A stretch of DNA of 53,445 nt from Bacteroidales bacterium (GCA_018400955.1 JAGYLH010000010.1:1-53445); one strand, 5' to 3'. Counted from the stretch's first letter, positions 41,509 through 53,155 are shown. Translations and numbers: made by a program. The notes: generated by a model not told the origin, from the sequence alone.

Positions 41509-42579
41509 ATGACAAAATACAATCCCGGTGATGAAGTTAAATTCCTGAACGAAAAAGGTGGGGGCACAGTAATTCGCATGATTGACAGCCGCATGGTGTT
41601 GGTGGCCATCGAGGATGGTTTCGAGATTCCTGTTCTTGTAAACGATATAGTAATTGTTAATAGGCAACAAGTAAAAACCAGGGCAGGTGTTGATGTTGAG
41701 GCTATTAAGCGCGAAGCAGAGGAACGGGCAGCAGCTGAGGATAAGGCGCGCAAATCAGGTTTACGCCGATTTGCCAAAAACCCGGAAGTGGAAGGAATTT
41801 ACTTCGCTTTTGTGCCCCATGAGCAACAATGGATTTTAACCGGACTGATGGATGTGGTGCTGGTGAACCATACACCCGCCACACTTTTATACAGTCTCAC
41901 TTTGAGCGATGAGGGAAGTTTTTTCAATGCCGACTACGGACAGGTGGAAGCCAGCTCAAAAGTGGTAATCGAAACCATTTCGCGCGATGATATCAACCAC
42001 TGGACCAAAGGTGTAGTGCAGGGAATTTTGATTTTGGAGCAGTCGGCCAATGTATATCAGCCGCTATATGCCCCTTACGATATCAAACCCAGCAGGTTTT
42101 ATAAGGAAGGCAGTTATGCCATGTCAGGAATTTTGGGCGATAAGGTTATTATGCTCACCTTAAATACACTCAATGTACTAAAAATGAGCGGTGATTTGCA
42201 AGCAGCACTAAAGCATGAAACGATTAAATCAGAACCACTCAAACAAATTGTAAAGGAAAAAGCCTTAATCGACAAGCACAGATCAGCACAGGGCGAAGCT
42301 GTGATTGACTTGCATATTGGCGAACTGATGGACAACATAGCCGGATTATCCAGTCGCGATATGTTCAATATACAAATGGATTATTTCAAGAAAACCCTTG
42401 ACAGTGCCATGCGCAATGAGTATGGAAAAGTTACTTATATCCATGGCGTTGGTAACGGGGTTTTAAAGAACGCAATTGTGCAGGCACTGGACGATTTCGA
42501 GGAAATTGGTAAGCGCATGGCGAGTATGCAAAAATTTGGCGTTGGTGCCATTGAGGTTTTGATTAAAGGCCCCGAATAG
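41509..42579 (+). CDS. DUF2027 / Smr domain protein
   Basis: A 356-residue cytoplasmic protein specific to Bacteroidota. The N-terminal part (about 1-60) is an SH3-like barrel opening MTKYNPGDEVKFLNEKGGG. The centre is DUF2027, and residues of about 270-356 are an Smr domain with VIDLHIGELMDN and THIS-type HGVGNGVLKNAI. The DLHG-like and HGxGxG motifs are those of Smr nucleases, so nucleic-acid binding or nicking is plausible. A stretch at 65-90 is highly charged and helical. MutS2 has the same type of Smr end, but no MutS part is here. Confidence 0.9.
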   Translation: MTKYNPGDEVKFLNEKGGGTVIRMIDSRMVLVAIEDGFEIPVLVNDIVIVNRQQVKTRAGVDVEAIKREAEERAAAEDKARKSGLRRFAKNPEVEGIYFAFVPHEQQWILTGLMDVVLVNHTPATLLYSLTLSDEGSFFNADYGQVEASSKVVIETISRDDINHWTKGVVQGILILEQSANVYQPLYAPYDIKPSRFYKEGSYAMSGILGDKVIMLTLNTLNVLKMSGDLQAALKHETIKSEPLKQIVKEKALIDKHRSAQGEAVIDLHIGELMDNIAGLSSRDMFNIQMDYFKKTLDSAMRNEYGKVTYIHGVGNGVLKNAIVQALDDFEEIGKRMASMQKFGVGAIEVLIKGPE

Positions 42580-42681
42580 AATATAATCGCAAATAAACAC
42601 TTAATTACCTGAAATACTGAAAGCTTGCAAAAACAAAGCCCGGATAGCGCGGTTTTTAGCCGCTATTTTAGTGATTTGATA

Positions 42682-42689
42682 TATCTTTG
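42682..42689 (+). promoter_or_regulatory. -7 promoter element for ResB-CcsA gene
   Basis: TATCTTTG matches TAnnTTTG, 42 bases upstream of the ATG at 42732. Confidence 0.55.
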
Positions 42690-42731
42690 GACAAATTTTT
42701 CTGAAACCTCGTTTTATAAAATACTAACCCT

Positions 42732-45700
42732 ATGAAAAAAATCCTTAACACACTTTTTTCCATGGAACTCATGGGATTGCTAATAATTGCCTTCGCCGTT
42801 TCGTCTGGAGTGGCCACTTTTATAGAAAATGATTTTGGCACACCGGCTTCAAAAGCAGTCGTTTACAATACCTGGTGGTTCGAGGCCATTATGGTGCTTT
42901 TATGTGTCAATTTAATTGCCAATGTTTTTAAATATAAAATGTACCGACCCGAAAAACTGGTCATTTTCACTTTCCATATTTCTTTTATCGTAATCCTCGT
43001 GGGCGCCGCGGTAACGCGGTATATTGGTTACGAGGGGATTATGCATATTCGTGAAAACGAAAGCATGAATACGATGCTTTCTGACAATACCTACGTAATG
43101 GCTGAGCTTCAGGCCAATGGGGAGAAAGAATATAGCGACAAAAAAGTAATCCTTTCCTCATTGTCTCAGAAAGCCTATCGTGATAAAATTTCGATCGGTG
43201 GAAAATCATTTACTTTCCGCTCAGTAAAATATGTCGCCAATGCTCAGGAGGTATTGGTCAGGGGAGCCGGTGGAGTACCCTATTTGGTGATGGTAGTTTC
43301 TACGGCTGATGGCGGACGCAATAACCTTATTCTCAAGCAAGGCGATATCCGTGAAGTGGGCGGCTACACTTTCAGCTTTGATGCGCTTTACGATAGTGCA
43401 GCTGTCAACCTGACTTATCAGGACGGTAAAGCATCCATCAGTGCCCCCGAAATGCTCACATCCATGTCGATGATGGGTGGAGATACCGATACACTTGCCC
43501 CTTATCAATGGAATGCTTTCGAAGGGCGCAGACTTTATGGAATGGGCGATTTACGTATAGTGTTGAGCGAAATGTACGATAATGGAAAAATAGATTATAC
43601 AGCTTACGAAGGCCGCGATATGAATTTTATGAATGCGCTTATTGTTGAGGTGAGTTCTGGCAAAGAAACCCGTGAGGTTGCGCTGCGGGGAGGACGGGGT
43701 TACCTTGGAAGAAAAAACACCATTGAACTAAATGGTGTGGAAATCACCATGATGTATGGCGCTAAAGTGATTGATGTTCCTTTTGCAGTAAAGCTGCGCA
43801 AGTTTGACCTGGAACGCTATCCCGGCTCAAACAGTCCTTCATCCTACGCCAGTGATGTTACGGTTATCGACACCGAAAAGAATGTGGAGATGGATTACCG
43901 CATTTTCATGAACAATGTATTGAATTACAGGGGATATCGTTTCTTTCAGTCTTCCTATGATACCGATGAAAAAGGAACCATATTGTCAGTGAATAAAGAC
44001 GCTGCCGGCACTTACCTCACGTATATCGGCTATTTCCTGATGACCCTTGGAATGGCCTTGTCCCTGATCAGCAAAAAAACACGCTTCGCTCTTTTAGGCA
44101 GGCTTACAAGCAAGTTGAAAGAAAAATCAAAAGCCACAGCTGTCATTTTGATTACTATGATGATGGCCCTGCCGGCAATGGCGCAACACAATCACCAGCC
44201 AATGAATACCGGTCCAATCGTGCCGATTGATGCGGGCCATGCTGACAGGTTTGGGCACATCCTGGTGCAAGATTATGACGGCAGACTTAAACCGATGAGC
44301 ACCTTATCAAGTGAGTTGCTTCGCAAGGTTTCACGCAAAAATTCATGGGATGGTTTGACTTCCGATCAGGTTTTGCTTGGTATGCTTACTTCACCTGAAA
44401 AATGGCAGACTGTCCCTATGATACGTGTTTCGCATCCCGAACTGCAGCGTTTCCTTGGTATCAGTGGCAAATATGCCAGTTTCTTGAACTTTTTGGATGG
44501 CAGTGGTTACAAATTGCGCGACCTGGTAACCCAAGCTTATGAGCGTAAACCGGCCGAACGTAGTAAGTTCGACAATGATGTAATCGCTGTGGATGAGCGG
44601 CTAAACATCTCCTATTTGGTTTATACCAGCGAGTTATTACGTATCCTGCCCGATCCCGCCGATTCGCATAAAACCTGGTACATCCCCGGCACAGCGGTTC
44701 CGGGGATTAATTCCGAGGATTCCTCCTTTATAAAAGAAGTGATGCCTTATTACCTGATGACCCTTTCATCAGGCAATATGCAGGAAGCCGAAATACTATT
44801 GCAAGGGATCAAGGATTACCAACGTAAATTTGGTGCCGACATTATGCCTTCAGAATCAAAAATTGATATAGAAATCAAGTACAACAGGTTGATGATTTTC
44901 GACAGACTCGGAAAATATTTTGGCATGGTGGGTATAATCATGCTGTTCTTAACGTTTGTAAACACTTTTAAGGAGCGAAAAATCCTTAACAAAGCCCTTT
45001 TGTTTTTCTATGCCATCATTGCAGTTTTCTTTCTTTTCCAAACTGCTGGCCTGGCCATGCGTTGGTATATTGCCGGACGTGCACCCTGGAGCAATGGCTA
45101 TGAGACCATGATTTACATTTCGTGGGTAACAGTGCTTGCAGGCTTGATTTTTTCACGAAAGTCACCAATGTCTTTGGCAGCTACAGCCGTTTTGGCCTCT
45201 ATTATCCTGATGGTTGCCCACCTGAGTTGGCTCGATCCGGAAATAACGAATCTGGTGCCTGTTTTGAAATCTTACTGGCTTACCATTCACGTTTCTATTA
45301 TTACAGCCAGCTATGGTTTTCTTGCACTGGGCGCCTTACTTGGTTTTATCAGCCTCTTAATGATGATCATGAAATCAAACAAAAACCAACAAGTATTGCG
45401 TAACAAAATCAAGGAGTTGAGTTATATAAGCGAACGATCTATCATTATCGGCCTGTACCTGCTTACCATCGGAAGTTTCCTTGGTGGCGTATGGGCCAAC
45501 GAATCCTGGGGGCGCTATTGGGGATGGGACCCCAAAGAAACCTGGTCGTTGGTAACCATACTTGTCTATACCTTTATTGTGCACATGGGTTATACGCCTG
45601 GTTTGCGCACCGACTATAACTACAGCCTGTTTTCGCTTGTGGGCTTCAGTTCCGTTATTATGACCTATTTTGGTGTGAATTACTATTTGTCAGGCCTGCA

Positions 45701-45836
45701 CTCTTACGCTGCCGGCGATCCGGTTCCAATCCCAACATTTGTGTATTACACCATTGCCATTATATTTATTGTGGCTGTTTTAGCATGGCTCAGGGAACGA
45801 AAGTTTCAACATTTGCCGGATAAGCCGGTTAAATAG
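42732..45836 (+). CDS. Fused cytochrome c biogenesis protein (ResB-CcsA, system II)
   Basis: A 1034-residue inner-membrane protein that carries haem out and attaches it to CXXCH of apocytochromes. The N-terminal ResB half has membrane helices of about 11-27, 50-66 and 77-95, a large periplasmic part (about 100-430) and another helix. A second hydrophobic segment ending PAMAQ (about 475-497) precedes a further periplasmic part. The C-terminal CcsA half has eight or so helices with the haem-handling WGRYWGWDPKETWSLV (about 930). The fusion is usual for Bacteroidota. It would mature the di-haem protein encoded upstream. Confidence 0.93.
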   Translation: MKKILNTLFSMELMGLLIIAFAVSSGVATFIENDFGTPASKAVVYNTWWFEAIMVLLCVNLIANVFKYKMYRPEKLVIFTFHISFIVILVGAAVTRYIGYEGIMHIRENESMNTMLSDNTYVMAELQANGEKEYSDKKVILSSLSQKAYRDKISIGGKSFTFRSVKYVANAQEVLVRGAGGVPYLVMVVSTADGGRNNLILKQGDIREVGGYTFSFDALYDSAAVNLTYQDGKASISAPEMLTSMSMMGGDTDTLAPYQWNAFEGRRLYGMGDLRIVLSEMYDNGKIDYTAYEGRDMNFMNALIVEVSSGKETREVALRGGRGYLGRKNTIELNGVEITMMYGAKVIDVPFAVKLRKFDLERYPGSNSPSSYASDVTVIDTEKNVEMDYRIFMNNVLNYRGYRFFQSSYDTDEKGTILSVNKDAAGTYLTYIGYFLMTLGMALSLISKKTRFALLGRLTSKLKEKSKATAVILITMMMALPAMAQHNHQPMNTGPIVPIDAGHADRFGHILVQDYDGRLKPMSTLSSELLRKVSRKNSWDGLTSDQVLLGMLTSPEKWQTVPMIRVSHPELQRFLGISGKYASFLNFLDGSGYKLRDLVTQAYERKPAERSKFDNDVIAVDERLNISYLVYTSELLRILPDPADSHKTWYIPGTAVPGINSEDSSFIKEVMPYYLMTLSSGNMQEAEILLQGIKDYQRKFGADIMPSESKIDIEIKYNRLMIFDRLGKYFGMVGIIMLFLTFVNTFKERKILNKALLFFYAIIAVFFLFQTAGLAMRWYIAGRAPWSNGYETMIYISWVTVLAGLIFSRKSPMSLAATAVLASIILMVAHLSWLDPEITNLVPVLKSYWLTIHVSIITASYGFLALGALLGFISLLMMIMKSNKNQQVLRNKIKELSYISERSIIIGLYLLTIGSFLGGVWANESWGRYWGWDPKETWSLVTILVYTFIVHMGYTPGLRTDYNYSLFSLVGFSSVIMTYFGVNYYLSGLHSYAAGDPVPIPTFVYYTIAIIFIVAVLAWLRERKFQHLPDKPVK

Positions 45837-45852
45837 AAGTAATTTTTATACT

Positions 45853-45889
45853 AAAACCCTTTCTTCATTTTTGGAGAAAGGGTTTTTTT
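45853..45889 (+). terminator. Rho-independent terminator of ResB-CcsA gene
   Basis: Stem AAAACCCTTTCT (45853-45864) and AGAAAGGG (45875-45882), followed by seven T. It lies 17 bases after the stop codon. Confidence 0.9.
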
Positions 45890-46082
45890 ATTACACAAAC
45901 GCACTTAGTCATAAGCTGTATTTGCTGCTTTTGCTTCGGTAACAGGGATAGTTTAAAATGAAGTTAATTGGACTTTTCTAAATTATTGGCATTTAAGGAA
46001 TTGAATGCAATAATTCCATAGAAATATATGGCACTAAGTTTTTACCCCTTATAATTTCAATATTGGATAATTTACATTAGCG

Positions 46083-46106
46083 GGAATATATTCCAGTATA
46101 TATACT
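46083..46106. promoter_or_regulatory. Two adjacent perfect 12-bp palindromes upstream of LruC gene
   Basis: GGAATATATTCC (46083-46094) is followed at once by AGTATATATACT (46095-46106). Each is its own reverse complement. They lie about 70 bases upstream of the -7 element, a place where activators or repressors often bind. Confidence 0.4.
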
Positions 46107-46176
46107 AGTTGCATGTTAGAGTTAATATGTAATAATTTAATAATGAGTATTTTATTAAACCGGCATTAATTTTGAT

Positions 46177-46184
46177 TATCTTTG
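46177..46184 (+). promoter_or_regulatory. -7 promoter element for LruC lipoprotein gene
   Basis: TATCTTTG matches TAnnTTTG, 20 bases upstream of the ATG at 46205. It overlaps a longer possible reading frame, so translation must begin downstream. Confidence 0.55.
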
Positions 46185-46204
46185 AACAACCAAATTATCA
46201 CATC

Positions 46205-48688
46205 ATGAAGAAGCTGTTATTCTTTTTGCTTATTGTAGCCCTGGCAGGATGTCGTAAAAACCAGCAGCCTGATTTTCCACCAACCGATATTGAAAACCTC
46301 AATGTACCTGCTTCATTTAAGTGGGAAACAAGTAAAACTGTGAAGTTGCTAATATACAGCCAATATGCCAAACTGATTACAATCAAGTCTTCCAATCAAG
46401 AGATTACCTACCATAAAGGCTATTTTAACAGCGAGGCTGAGGCCTATACTGTAAGTTTATCCTTACCTGCTTTTGTTGAAACACTGCGTGTGAATGGCAG
46501 TGAAGTAACACTTTATAGCGATGAGGTTGATGTATGGCTCGATACTGATTTGGAAACAAAGCAGCTATCAACAGCAAGGCAGCTGCCCGAGGGTTTGGTA
46601 GCTTACTGGCCATTTGATGAAAATGAGGGAGAAACAATTGCGGATGCAATGGGAAATGCCAACGGTACCATTGTTGCAGGGGAATGGGCATCTGGCATAC
46701 GAGGTTCAGCCCTTAAATTCAATGGCTCCAATGCCAAAGTAGAAATACCTCATAATCAGGATTTGAATTTAACAAATAATGCCTTGGGTATTTCGCTGTG
46801 GTTTTCAAGATTAGCAGCTGAAACAGATGCAGATTTGATACACTACAGAAATAAATTTGTCATTCGGATAGATAGAGGTGGTAAAATCACATTTGCCACT
46901 TATAATCCGGGATGGAACAGGGTAACAACTGCATGGAGCGACAGGGTTATCGACAACGATTGGCACCATTTAGGCGTCAGCTACGATGGGGATGATTTAA
47001 AGATTTATCTTGATGGAGAATTAAAAGCCGTAGTACCCAATACAGGGAATATACAGGCCAGCAATGCTGGTTTGTTGATTGGCAGCCAAACATCCAATAA
47101 TTTTTTTAACGGATTGATCGATGAGGTGATGCTTTTTAACAGGGCACTTTCGGCAACCGAATTTCAGCAGATTATTGATGAAACCAACAATCCGGGAACT
47201 GGTGAAAACCTGATCGCCTCATGGACACTTAATGAGGGTAGTGGCACTACCATTGGAGATGAAACCGGCAGGCATCACGGTACGGCTGCCAATATGGCCT
47301 GGGTAAATGGTGTTTCGGGGAAAGCAGGCGATTTTAATGGCAGCAACAGCAATATCAATATCACCAATCATCCTGACTTTGATGTATATACTGAGCTCAG
47401 CATGATGGCTTGGGTTAATACACGAGAAAATAAAACCACAAAAATTGCCCAAAAAGGCGATTGGGATGGACACGGATTGGGGCAAGGCAAGTGGGACGGC
47501 TTCGATGCACATATCAGGTCAGCCGACCAGCAAACCCACTCGGTGAAATGGGGCAACGGCTTGCCTGTGTTTGATCAGTGGTATCATCTGGCCATGAGTT
47601 ATGACGGTCAAATGTTAAGACTTTTTGTAAACGGACAACAGGTGAATGAGAAGTTCATTGGACAAAACCTGCATATCAACAACCGGCATTTTTCGATAGG
47701 CTCCGACAACGGGGCACAAAAGCATTTTAATGGGATGATAGATGAAGTGAAGTTCTTTGGGAAAGCTTTGCAGCCCATCGAGATTCAGTCGTTAATGAAT
47801 CAGGCACCAGATATTGCCGATAGCGATGGAGATGGAATTCCGGATGAAGATGATGATTTTCCCAACGACCCTTCCAGGGCATTTGTGAACCATTATCCTG
47901 CTGCCGGATATGCCAGCCTGGCTTTTGAAGACCTTTGGCCGGGCAGGGGGGATTACGATTTTAATGACTTGGTTACCGATTACCGGTTTAGCCTGGTCAC
48001 CAATGGAAGGAATAAGCTAACCGAGGTGCTGGCCCGCTTTATCATAAGGGCCAATGGGGCTGGCCTGCAAAATGGTTTTGGTTTTCAATTGCCGGGCAGC
48101 ATACCTTTGTCTGATGTGCAAGTTGAGGGTTACCAGCTTACGGAAAACTATATACAGCTCACAGACAACGGCCTGGAAGCAGGGCAGGAATTGCTTACAG
48201 TTATTGTGTTCGATAATATTAAAAGTGTTTTACAATCGGCTTCCGGCTTTGGTGCCAATGTGTTGCCGGATGCGCCATGGATCGAGCCGGATACAATCGA
48301 TATAGCTCTGATATTCACACCCAACAGCTTTACCTTCGATCAATTGGATTTAGGGGGATTTAATCCTTTTCTGATCGTAGATAAAAACAGGGGGCACGAA
48401 ATTCACCTGCCAGACTATGCCCCCACAGCATTGGCCGATCTGTCATTGTTTGGCATCACAGATGATGATTCCGACCCTTTATCAGGACGTTATTACAAAA
48501 CCCGGCAAAACCTGCCCTGGGCCATTCAGATAGCCTCTCCTTTCGACTATACCATCGAAAGTGCGCAAATTATTCAAGGGCACCTGAAATTTTCTGCCTG
48601 GGCTGAATCAGGTGGTGCGGCTTTCCAGAATTGGTATCTTGACCAGCCAGGTTACAGAGATATGCAATATATTTATAGTAAACCTTAA
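46205..48688 (+). CDS. LruC-domain lipoprotein with two LamG-type domains
   Basis: An 827-residue exported lipoprotein. The signal peptide ends in the lipobox IVALAGC. After an extracellular N-terminal part come two concanavalin A-like LamG domains (about 135-325 and 330-535), each with a Trp start (YWPFDENEGE; SWTLNEGSGT), a DGQ/DG-type loop, and IDEVMLFNRALS or IDEVKFFGKALQ as the end. A Ca-binding-type repeat DSDGDGIPDEDDDFPNDP follows, then the LruC/DUF4842 domain with YPAAGYASLAFEDLWPG and GDYDFNDLVTDY. Such proteins are surface- or outer-membrane-bound and probably bind glycans. The start at 46205 fits the promoter. Confidence 0.9.
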   Translation: MKKLLFFLLIVALAGCRKNQQPDFPPTDIENLNVPASFKWETSKTVKLLIYSQYAKLITIKSSNQEITYHKGYFNSEAEAYTVSLSLPAFVETLRVNGSEVTLYSDEVDVWLDTDLETKQLSTARQLPEGLVAYWPFDENEGETIADAMGNANGTIVAGEWASGIRGSALKFNGSNAKVEIPHNQDLNLTNNALGISLWFSRLAAETDADLIHYRNKFVIRIDRGGKITFATYNPGWNRVTTAWSDRVIDNDWHHLGVSYDGDDLKIYLDGELKAVVPNTGNIQASNAGLLIGSQTSNNFFNGLIDEVMLFNRALSATEFQQIIDETNNPGTGENLIASWTLNEGSGTTIGDETGRHHGTAANMAWVNGVSGKAGDFNGSNSNINITNHPDFDVYTELSMMAWVNTRENKTTKIAQKGDWDGHGLGQGKWDGFDAHIRSADQQTHSVKWGNGLPVFDQWYHLAMSYDGQMLRLFVNGQQVNEKFIGQNLHINNRHFSIGSDNGAQKHFNGMIDEVKFFGKALQPIEIQSLMNQAPDIADSDGDGIPDEDDDFPNDPSRAFVNHYPAAGYASLAFEDLWPGRGDYDFNDLVTDYRFSLVTNGRNKLTEVLARFIIRANGAGLQNGFGFQLPGSIPLSDVQVEGYQLTENYIQLTDNGLEAGQELLTVIVFDNIKSVLQSASGFGANVLPDAPWIEPDTIDIALIFTPNSFTFDQLDLGGFNPFLIVDKNRGHEIHLPDYAPTALADLSLFGITDDDSDPLSGRYYKTRQNLPWAIQIASPFDYTIESAQIIQGHLKFSAWAESGGAAFQNWYLDQPGYRDMQYIYSKP

Positions 48689-48944
48689 TGTTTTCAACGG
48701 ATATTGCTGTTTATAAAGAAACCTGCAAATCACTTTACCCAATGCACCAATCAGAGGTTTCGGCCTTTCCTGATGTGTGTATTGGGCAATATTAATAAGT
48801 GCCTAAAGAGCTATTTGGCTAAGTCAGTCGAGTTTTGAAGTAATTGCTGGTATGGTTATCAGTTTTATGCTTTCATGCGCAATGAAAAAATACTCCGCCA
48901 GATTGTTGTAATTTCGCGCCTGATTAACACAGGAAGCGCACCGA
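48689..48944. other. Intergenic region upstream of the ABC-F gene
   Basis: About 256 bases. A TAATTTCG element at 48909-48916, a variant of TAnnTTTG, lies 28 bases before the ATG. I see nothing else distinctive. Confidence 0.45.
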
Positions 48945-50837
<1,893 letters not shown>

Positions 50838-50861
50838 AAACAGAATCTTAACAAATATATT

Positions 50862-51203
50862 ATGAAAGACGATCAGCAAAGATTTGAAGATTTTTTAAAG
50901 CAAGTGGTCAGCAGCAGGCAGCTATGGCTGTTGCAGGCTGATGAAGGACAATTTGCCCTTTTGGGCGACGATACCGGAAGTTCGTTTATACCCGTTTGGG
51001 TCTCCGAAGAAGAGTCTAAAAAGGCCATTGAAGCGGAATGGGAAGGATACCAATGCATTGGGATGGGCATCAACGAATTTATCAGTTGGCTGGATGAGTT
51101 GCATGCCGACGAACTGTTTGTTGGCCTTAGTCCGGATGAAAACTCCAAGGTGCTGGCGATTGCACCCCTGGCTTTAAAGGAAGTGCTCTTGAAATCAATT
51201 TAA
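50862..51203 (+). CDS. DUF2750 domain protein
   Basis: A 113-residue soluble protein matching DUF2750 in length and pattern: QLWLLQADEGQFALLGDD, FIPVWVSEEESKKAI and FISWLDELHADELFVGLSP. No catalytic motif or signal peptide is seen. The function of the family is not known. It sits between the ABC-F gene (24 bases) and a glycosyltransferase gene (18 bases) on the same strand, probably in one transcript. Confidence 0.85.
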   Translation: MKDDQQRFEDFLKQVVSSRQLWLLQADEGQFALLGDDTGSSFIPVWVSEEESKKAIEAEWEGYQCIGMGINEFISWLDELHADELFVGLSPDENSKVLAIAPLALKEVLLKSI

Positions 51204-51221
51204 TTACGAGTTGTTGGTTGC

Positions 51222-52280
51222 ATGCGTATATTGTTGATAATAAAACGCTTTGATTTTGGTGGGGCCGAAAACCATGTATGCGACTTGGCCAATGTGCTCG
51301 CTGCCCGTGGTAACGATGTGAGCATTTTGGCTCCAAAAGGAAGACAATTGAAACGCTTGTCTCCTGAAGTGGGTTTTCAGCAGATGAACCTCAACAGCCT
51401 GTTTCTTCCCGTGCAAGCCTTCATCATTGCCCGACTGATCCGGAAAAAGCAAATACAACTTATTCATGGGCACCAGCGCATGGCTATTTATACGGCCTGT
51501 TGGGCTGGTATTATGTCGCAAACACCTGTTGTTGCTACTGTGCATGGGCGCACCCGTTACGACCTGCGCACCCCTTTTGCAAGAAAAACCCCTGCCCGCT
51601 TGATTTTTGTAAGCCGAAGGGTCAAAGAGGTTTCTGCTACCCTGGATCAGATTCAACACAAATCGGTTGTTATCCCCAATGGGACGCATGTTTGGGAAAA
51701 GACCCAGCAACCAATCCCTTACCGTTTGTGCTACGTCAGCCGGTTGGATACCAAGCATGCTGAATTGATTGCCTTGCTAATAAAGCAGGTGCTGCCGGAA
51801 CTATATAAAAGCTTTCCTGGTATTTCCCTGCTTGTGGTTGGGGATGGCAAAAAGATGGCCTATTTGAAGAAACTGGCAAATGACCTGCATAAGAAAACAG
51901 GCCGTGAAATATGCGTATTTGCTGGCTATCATGGTGATATGCAGTCATTTATTGCACAGTCTTCGCTGCTAATTGGCGCGGGCAGGGCAGCATTGATGGG
52001 TCTGGCATCGGCCAGTCCGGTTTTGTCAACTAATTCAAGGAGGGGAGGGGGACTTATCAGCACTGGAAATTATGATGATATGAAGCAGAATAATTTTCTT
52101 GATGTAGAAGCCCCACATCCTGATGCAGCTGGTTTAATTAACAAAATTTCAGCTTTTTATGCATGCCAGGACTTTTGGCTTGATCAGGCGGATGAATTAC
52201 AACAAAAAGTCTTCCATGATTTTGGGTTGGATAAAATTGTGTCAGAAATTGAACAGCAGTATCAATTGGCTATCAAATAA
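51222..52280 (+). CDS. Glycosyltransferase family 4 protein
   Basis: A 352-residue GT-B fold enzyme that transfers a sugar from a nucleotide donor. The N-terminus KRFDFGGAENHVCDLANVL is a typical GT4 acceptor-side motif, followed by IHGHQRMAIYTA, then VIPNGTHVW and LLVVGDGKKMAYLKKLA of the donor half. The place where a conserved Glu usually lies (about residue 255) reads GAGRAALMGLASASPVLS; the family has 'ALEAMA' there, so the base-stacking or catalytic Glu appears replaced by Met. Activity may be reduced or different. Substrates are unknown. Confidence 0.88.
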   Translation: MRILLIIKRFDFGGAENHVCDLANVLAARGNDVSILAPKGRQLKRLSPEVGFQQMNLNSLFLPVQAFIIARLIRKKQIQLIHGHQRMAIYTACWAGIMSQTPVVATVHGRTRYDLRTPFARKTPARLIFVSRRVKEVSATLDQIQHKSVVIPNGTHVWEKTQQPIPYRLCYVSRLDTKHAELIALLIKQVLPELYKSFPGISLLVVGDGKKMAYLKKLANDLHKKTGREICVFAGYHGDMQSFIAQSSLLIGAGRAALMGLASASPVLSTNSRRGGGLISTGNYDDMKQNNFLDVEAPHPDAAGLINKISAFYACQDFWLDQADELQQKVFHDFGLDKIVSEIEQQYQLAIK

Positions 52281-52313
52281 TTGCCCTTATTTTTTTATGA
52301 AGAATTGTTTGCT

Positions 52314-52708
52314 ATGAAAAATTTCTCCAATAAGGCCGAAATCATTCTCTATGTGAAAGATCAGTTTTTATAGAAAAATGCTGCAAATGGAACCTGTTCT
52401 GCATGTGCCTGGCATGACCGGGTTTCAACTTACTCCAAACCTGCGACTCGGGCTTATGCCCAATAGCGGAATAGCAAAGATAATAGGCAGTCAATTTGCC
52501 TCATCCCGAAAGAGCTGTTGGAATTCCCAGGTGTGAGTTGTACCTCTATGCTGACGAAATTGAATCTGCATTCAGGCATGCGATGGATTCAGGTGCACAA
52601 CTCATCAGTCCGGTTACTGAAAGCGATTGGGGCAATACGGTTTGCTATTTTGCTTACCCCGATGGCCATATCATGGCTTTTGCAAAAAAAACAGTTAGCA
52701 ATCCTTAA
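52314..52708 (+). pseudogene. VOC (glyoxalase/bleomycin-resistance) family protein, broken
   Basis: Frames together resemble a 125-residue VOC metalloprotein. The ATG at 52314 gives KNFSNKAEIILYVKDQ. A deletion of about 16-17 bases near 52365 removes the segment before FYRKMLQMEPVLHVPGM. The frame then runs to SGIAKIIGS and changes again near 52493 before LPHPERAVGIPRCELYLYAD. The part from 52496 reads on to GNTVCYFAYPDGHIMAF, the last strand with the metal-binding Glu/His site partly visible. Two disruptions suggest a decayed gene, but a sequence error cannot be excluded for the second. Confidence 0.7.
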
Positions 52709-52726
52709 TCTTGTTATAGGTGATTT

Positions 52727-53155
52727 TTATCTCAAGAATGCTTTCATCCGTGAAATATACAATTTAAAGCACTCATTTTTAATTTCATCACGTGTATTTC
52801 TATAGGCATTTAAAATTTCCGTTTCAGTACCTTTTACAGAAAAAGGATCTTCGATTTCTAAATGTATCAACTCACTTTGGGTATTGAAAATTCGACGACA
52901 ATCCAACAATGCCTGCTCACTGAGGCAGATGATCAAATCAAACTGCTCATTTGCAAATGATTCTATCGCTTTTGGTGTGTGATGGCTGATGTCGAGCAGG
53001 ATTTCCTTCATTGCACTTATGGCACAGGGGCTTACAGCTTTTTCAGGTTTCGAGCCTGCTGAAAAAACCATCAATCGGTGGTCAAGCGACTCCAAAAAGC
53101 CCTCGGCCATGGGGCTTCGGCAAGAATTGCCGGTGCAGGCAATTAATATTTTCAT
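52727..53155 (-). CDS. Low-molecular-weight phosphatase-like arsenate reductase
   Basis: A 142-residue protein of the LMW protein-tyrosine-phosphatase fold. The N-terminal CTGNSCRSPMAEGF is the P-loop CX5R, and EDPFSVKG holds the catalytic Asp. Thioredoxin-linked arsenate reductases of this fold use extra cysteines; Cys43-like PCAISAMKE, IICLSEQALLDC and ECFKLY supply candidates, so arsenate reduction is likely but a phosphatase is possible. No arsenic genes (arsR, arsB) are near. It is convergent with the VOC remnant, 18 bases away. An inverted repeat lies about 50 bases upstream. Confidence 0.8.
   Translation of the reverse strand: MKILIACTGNSCRSPMAEGFLESLDHRLMVFSAGSKPEKAVSPCAISAMKEILLDISHHTPKAIESFANEQFDLIICLSEQALLDCRRIFNTQSELIHLEIEDPFSVKGTETEILNAYRNTRDEIKNECFKLYISRMKAFLR

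Larger units (their letters stand above)
45837..46204. other. AT-rich intergenic region with two abutting palindromes
   Basis: No gene in about 368 bases. It contains the ResB-CcsA terminator, the LruC-gene promoter, and at 46083-46106 two perfect 12-bp palindromes side by side, GGAATATATTCC and AGTATATATACT. Confidence 0.7.
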
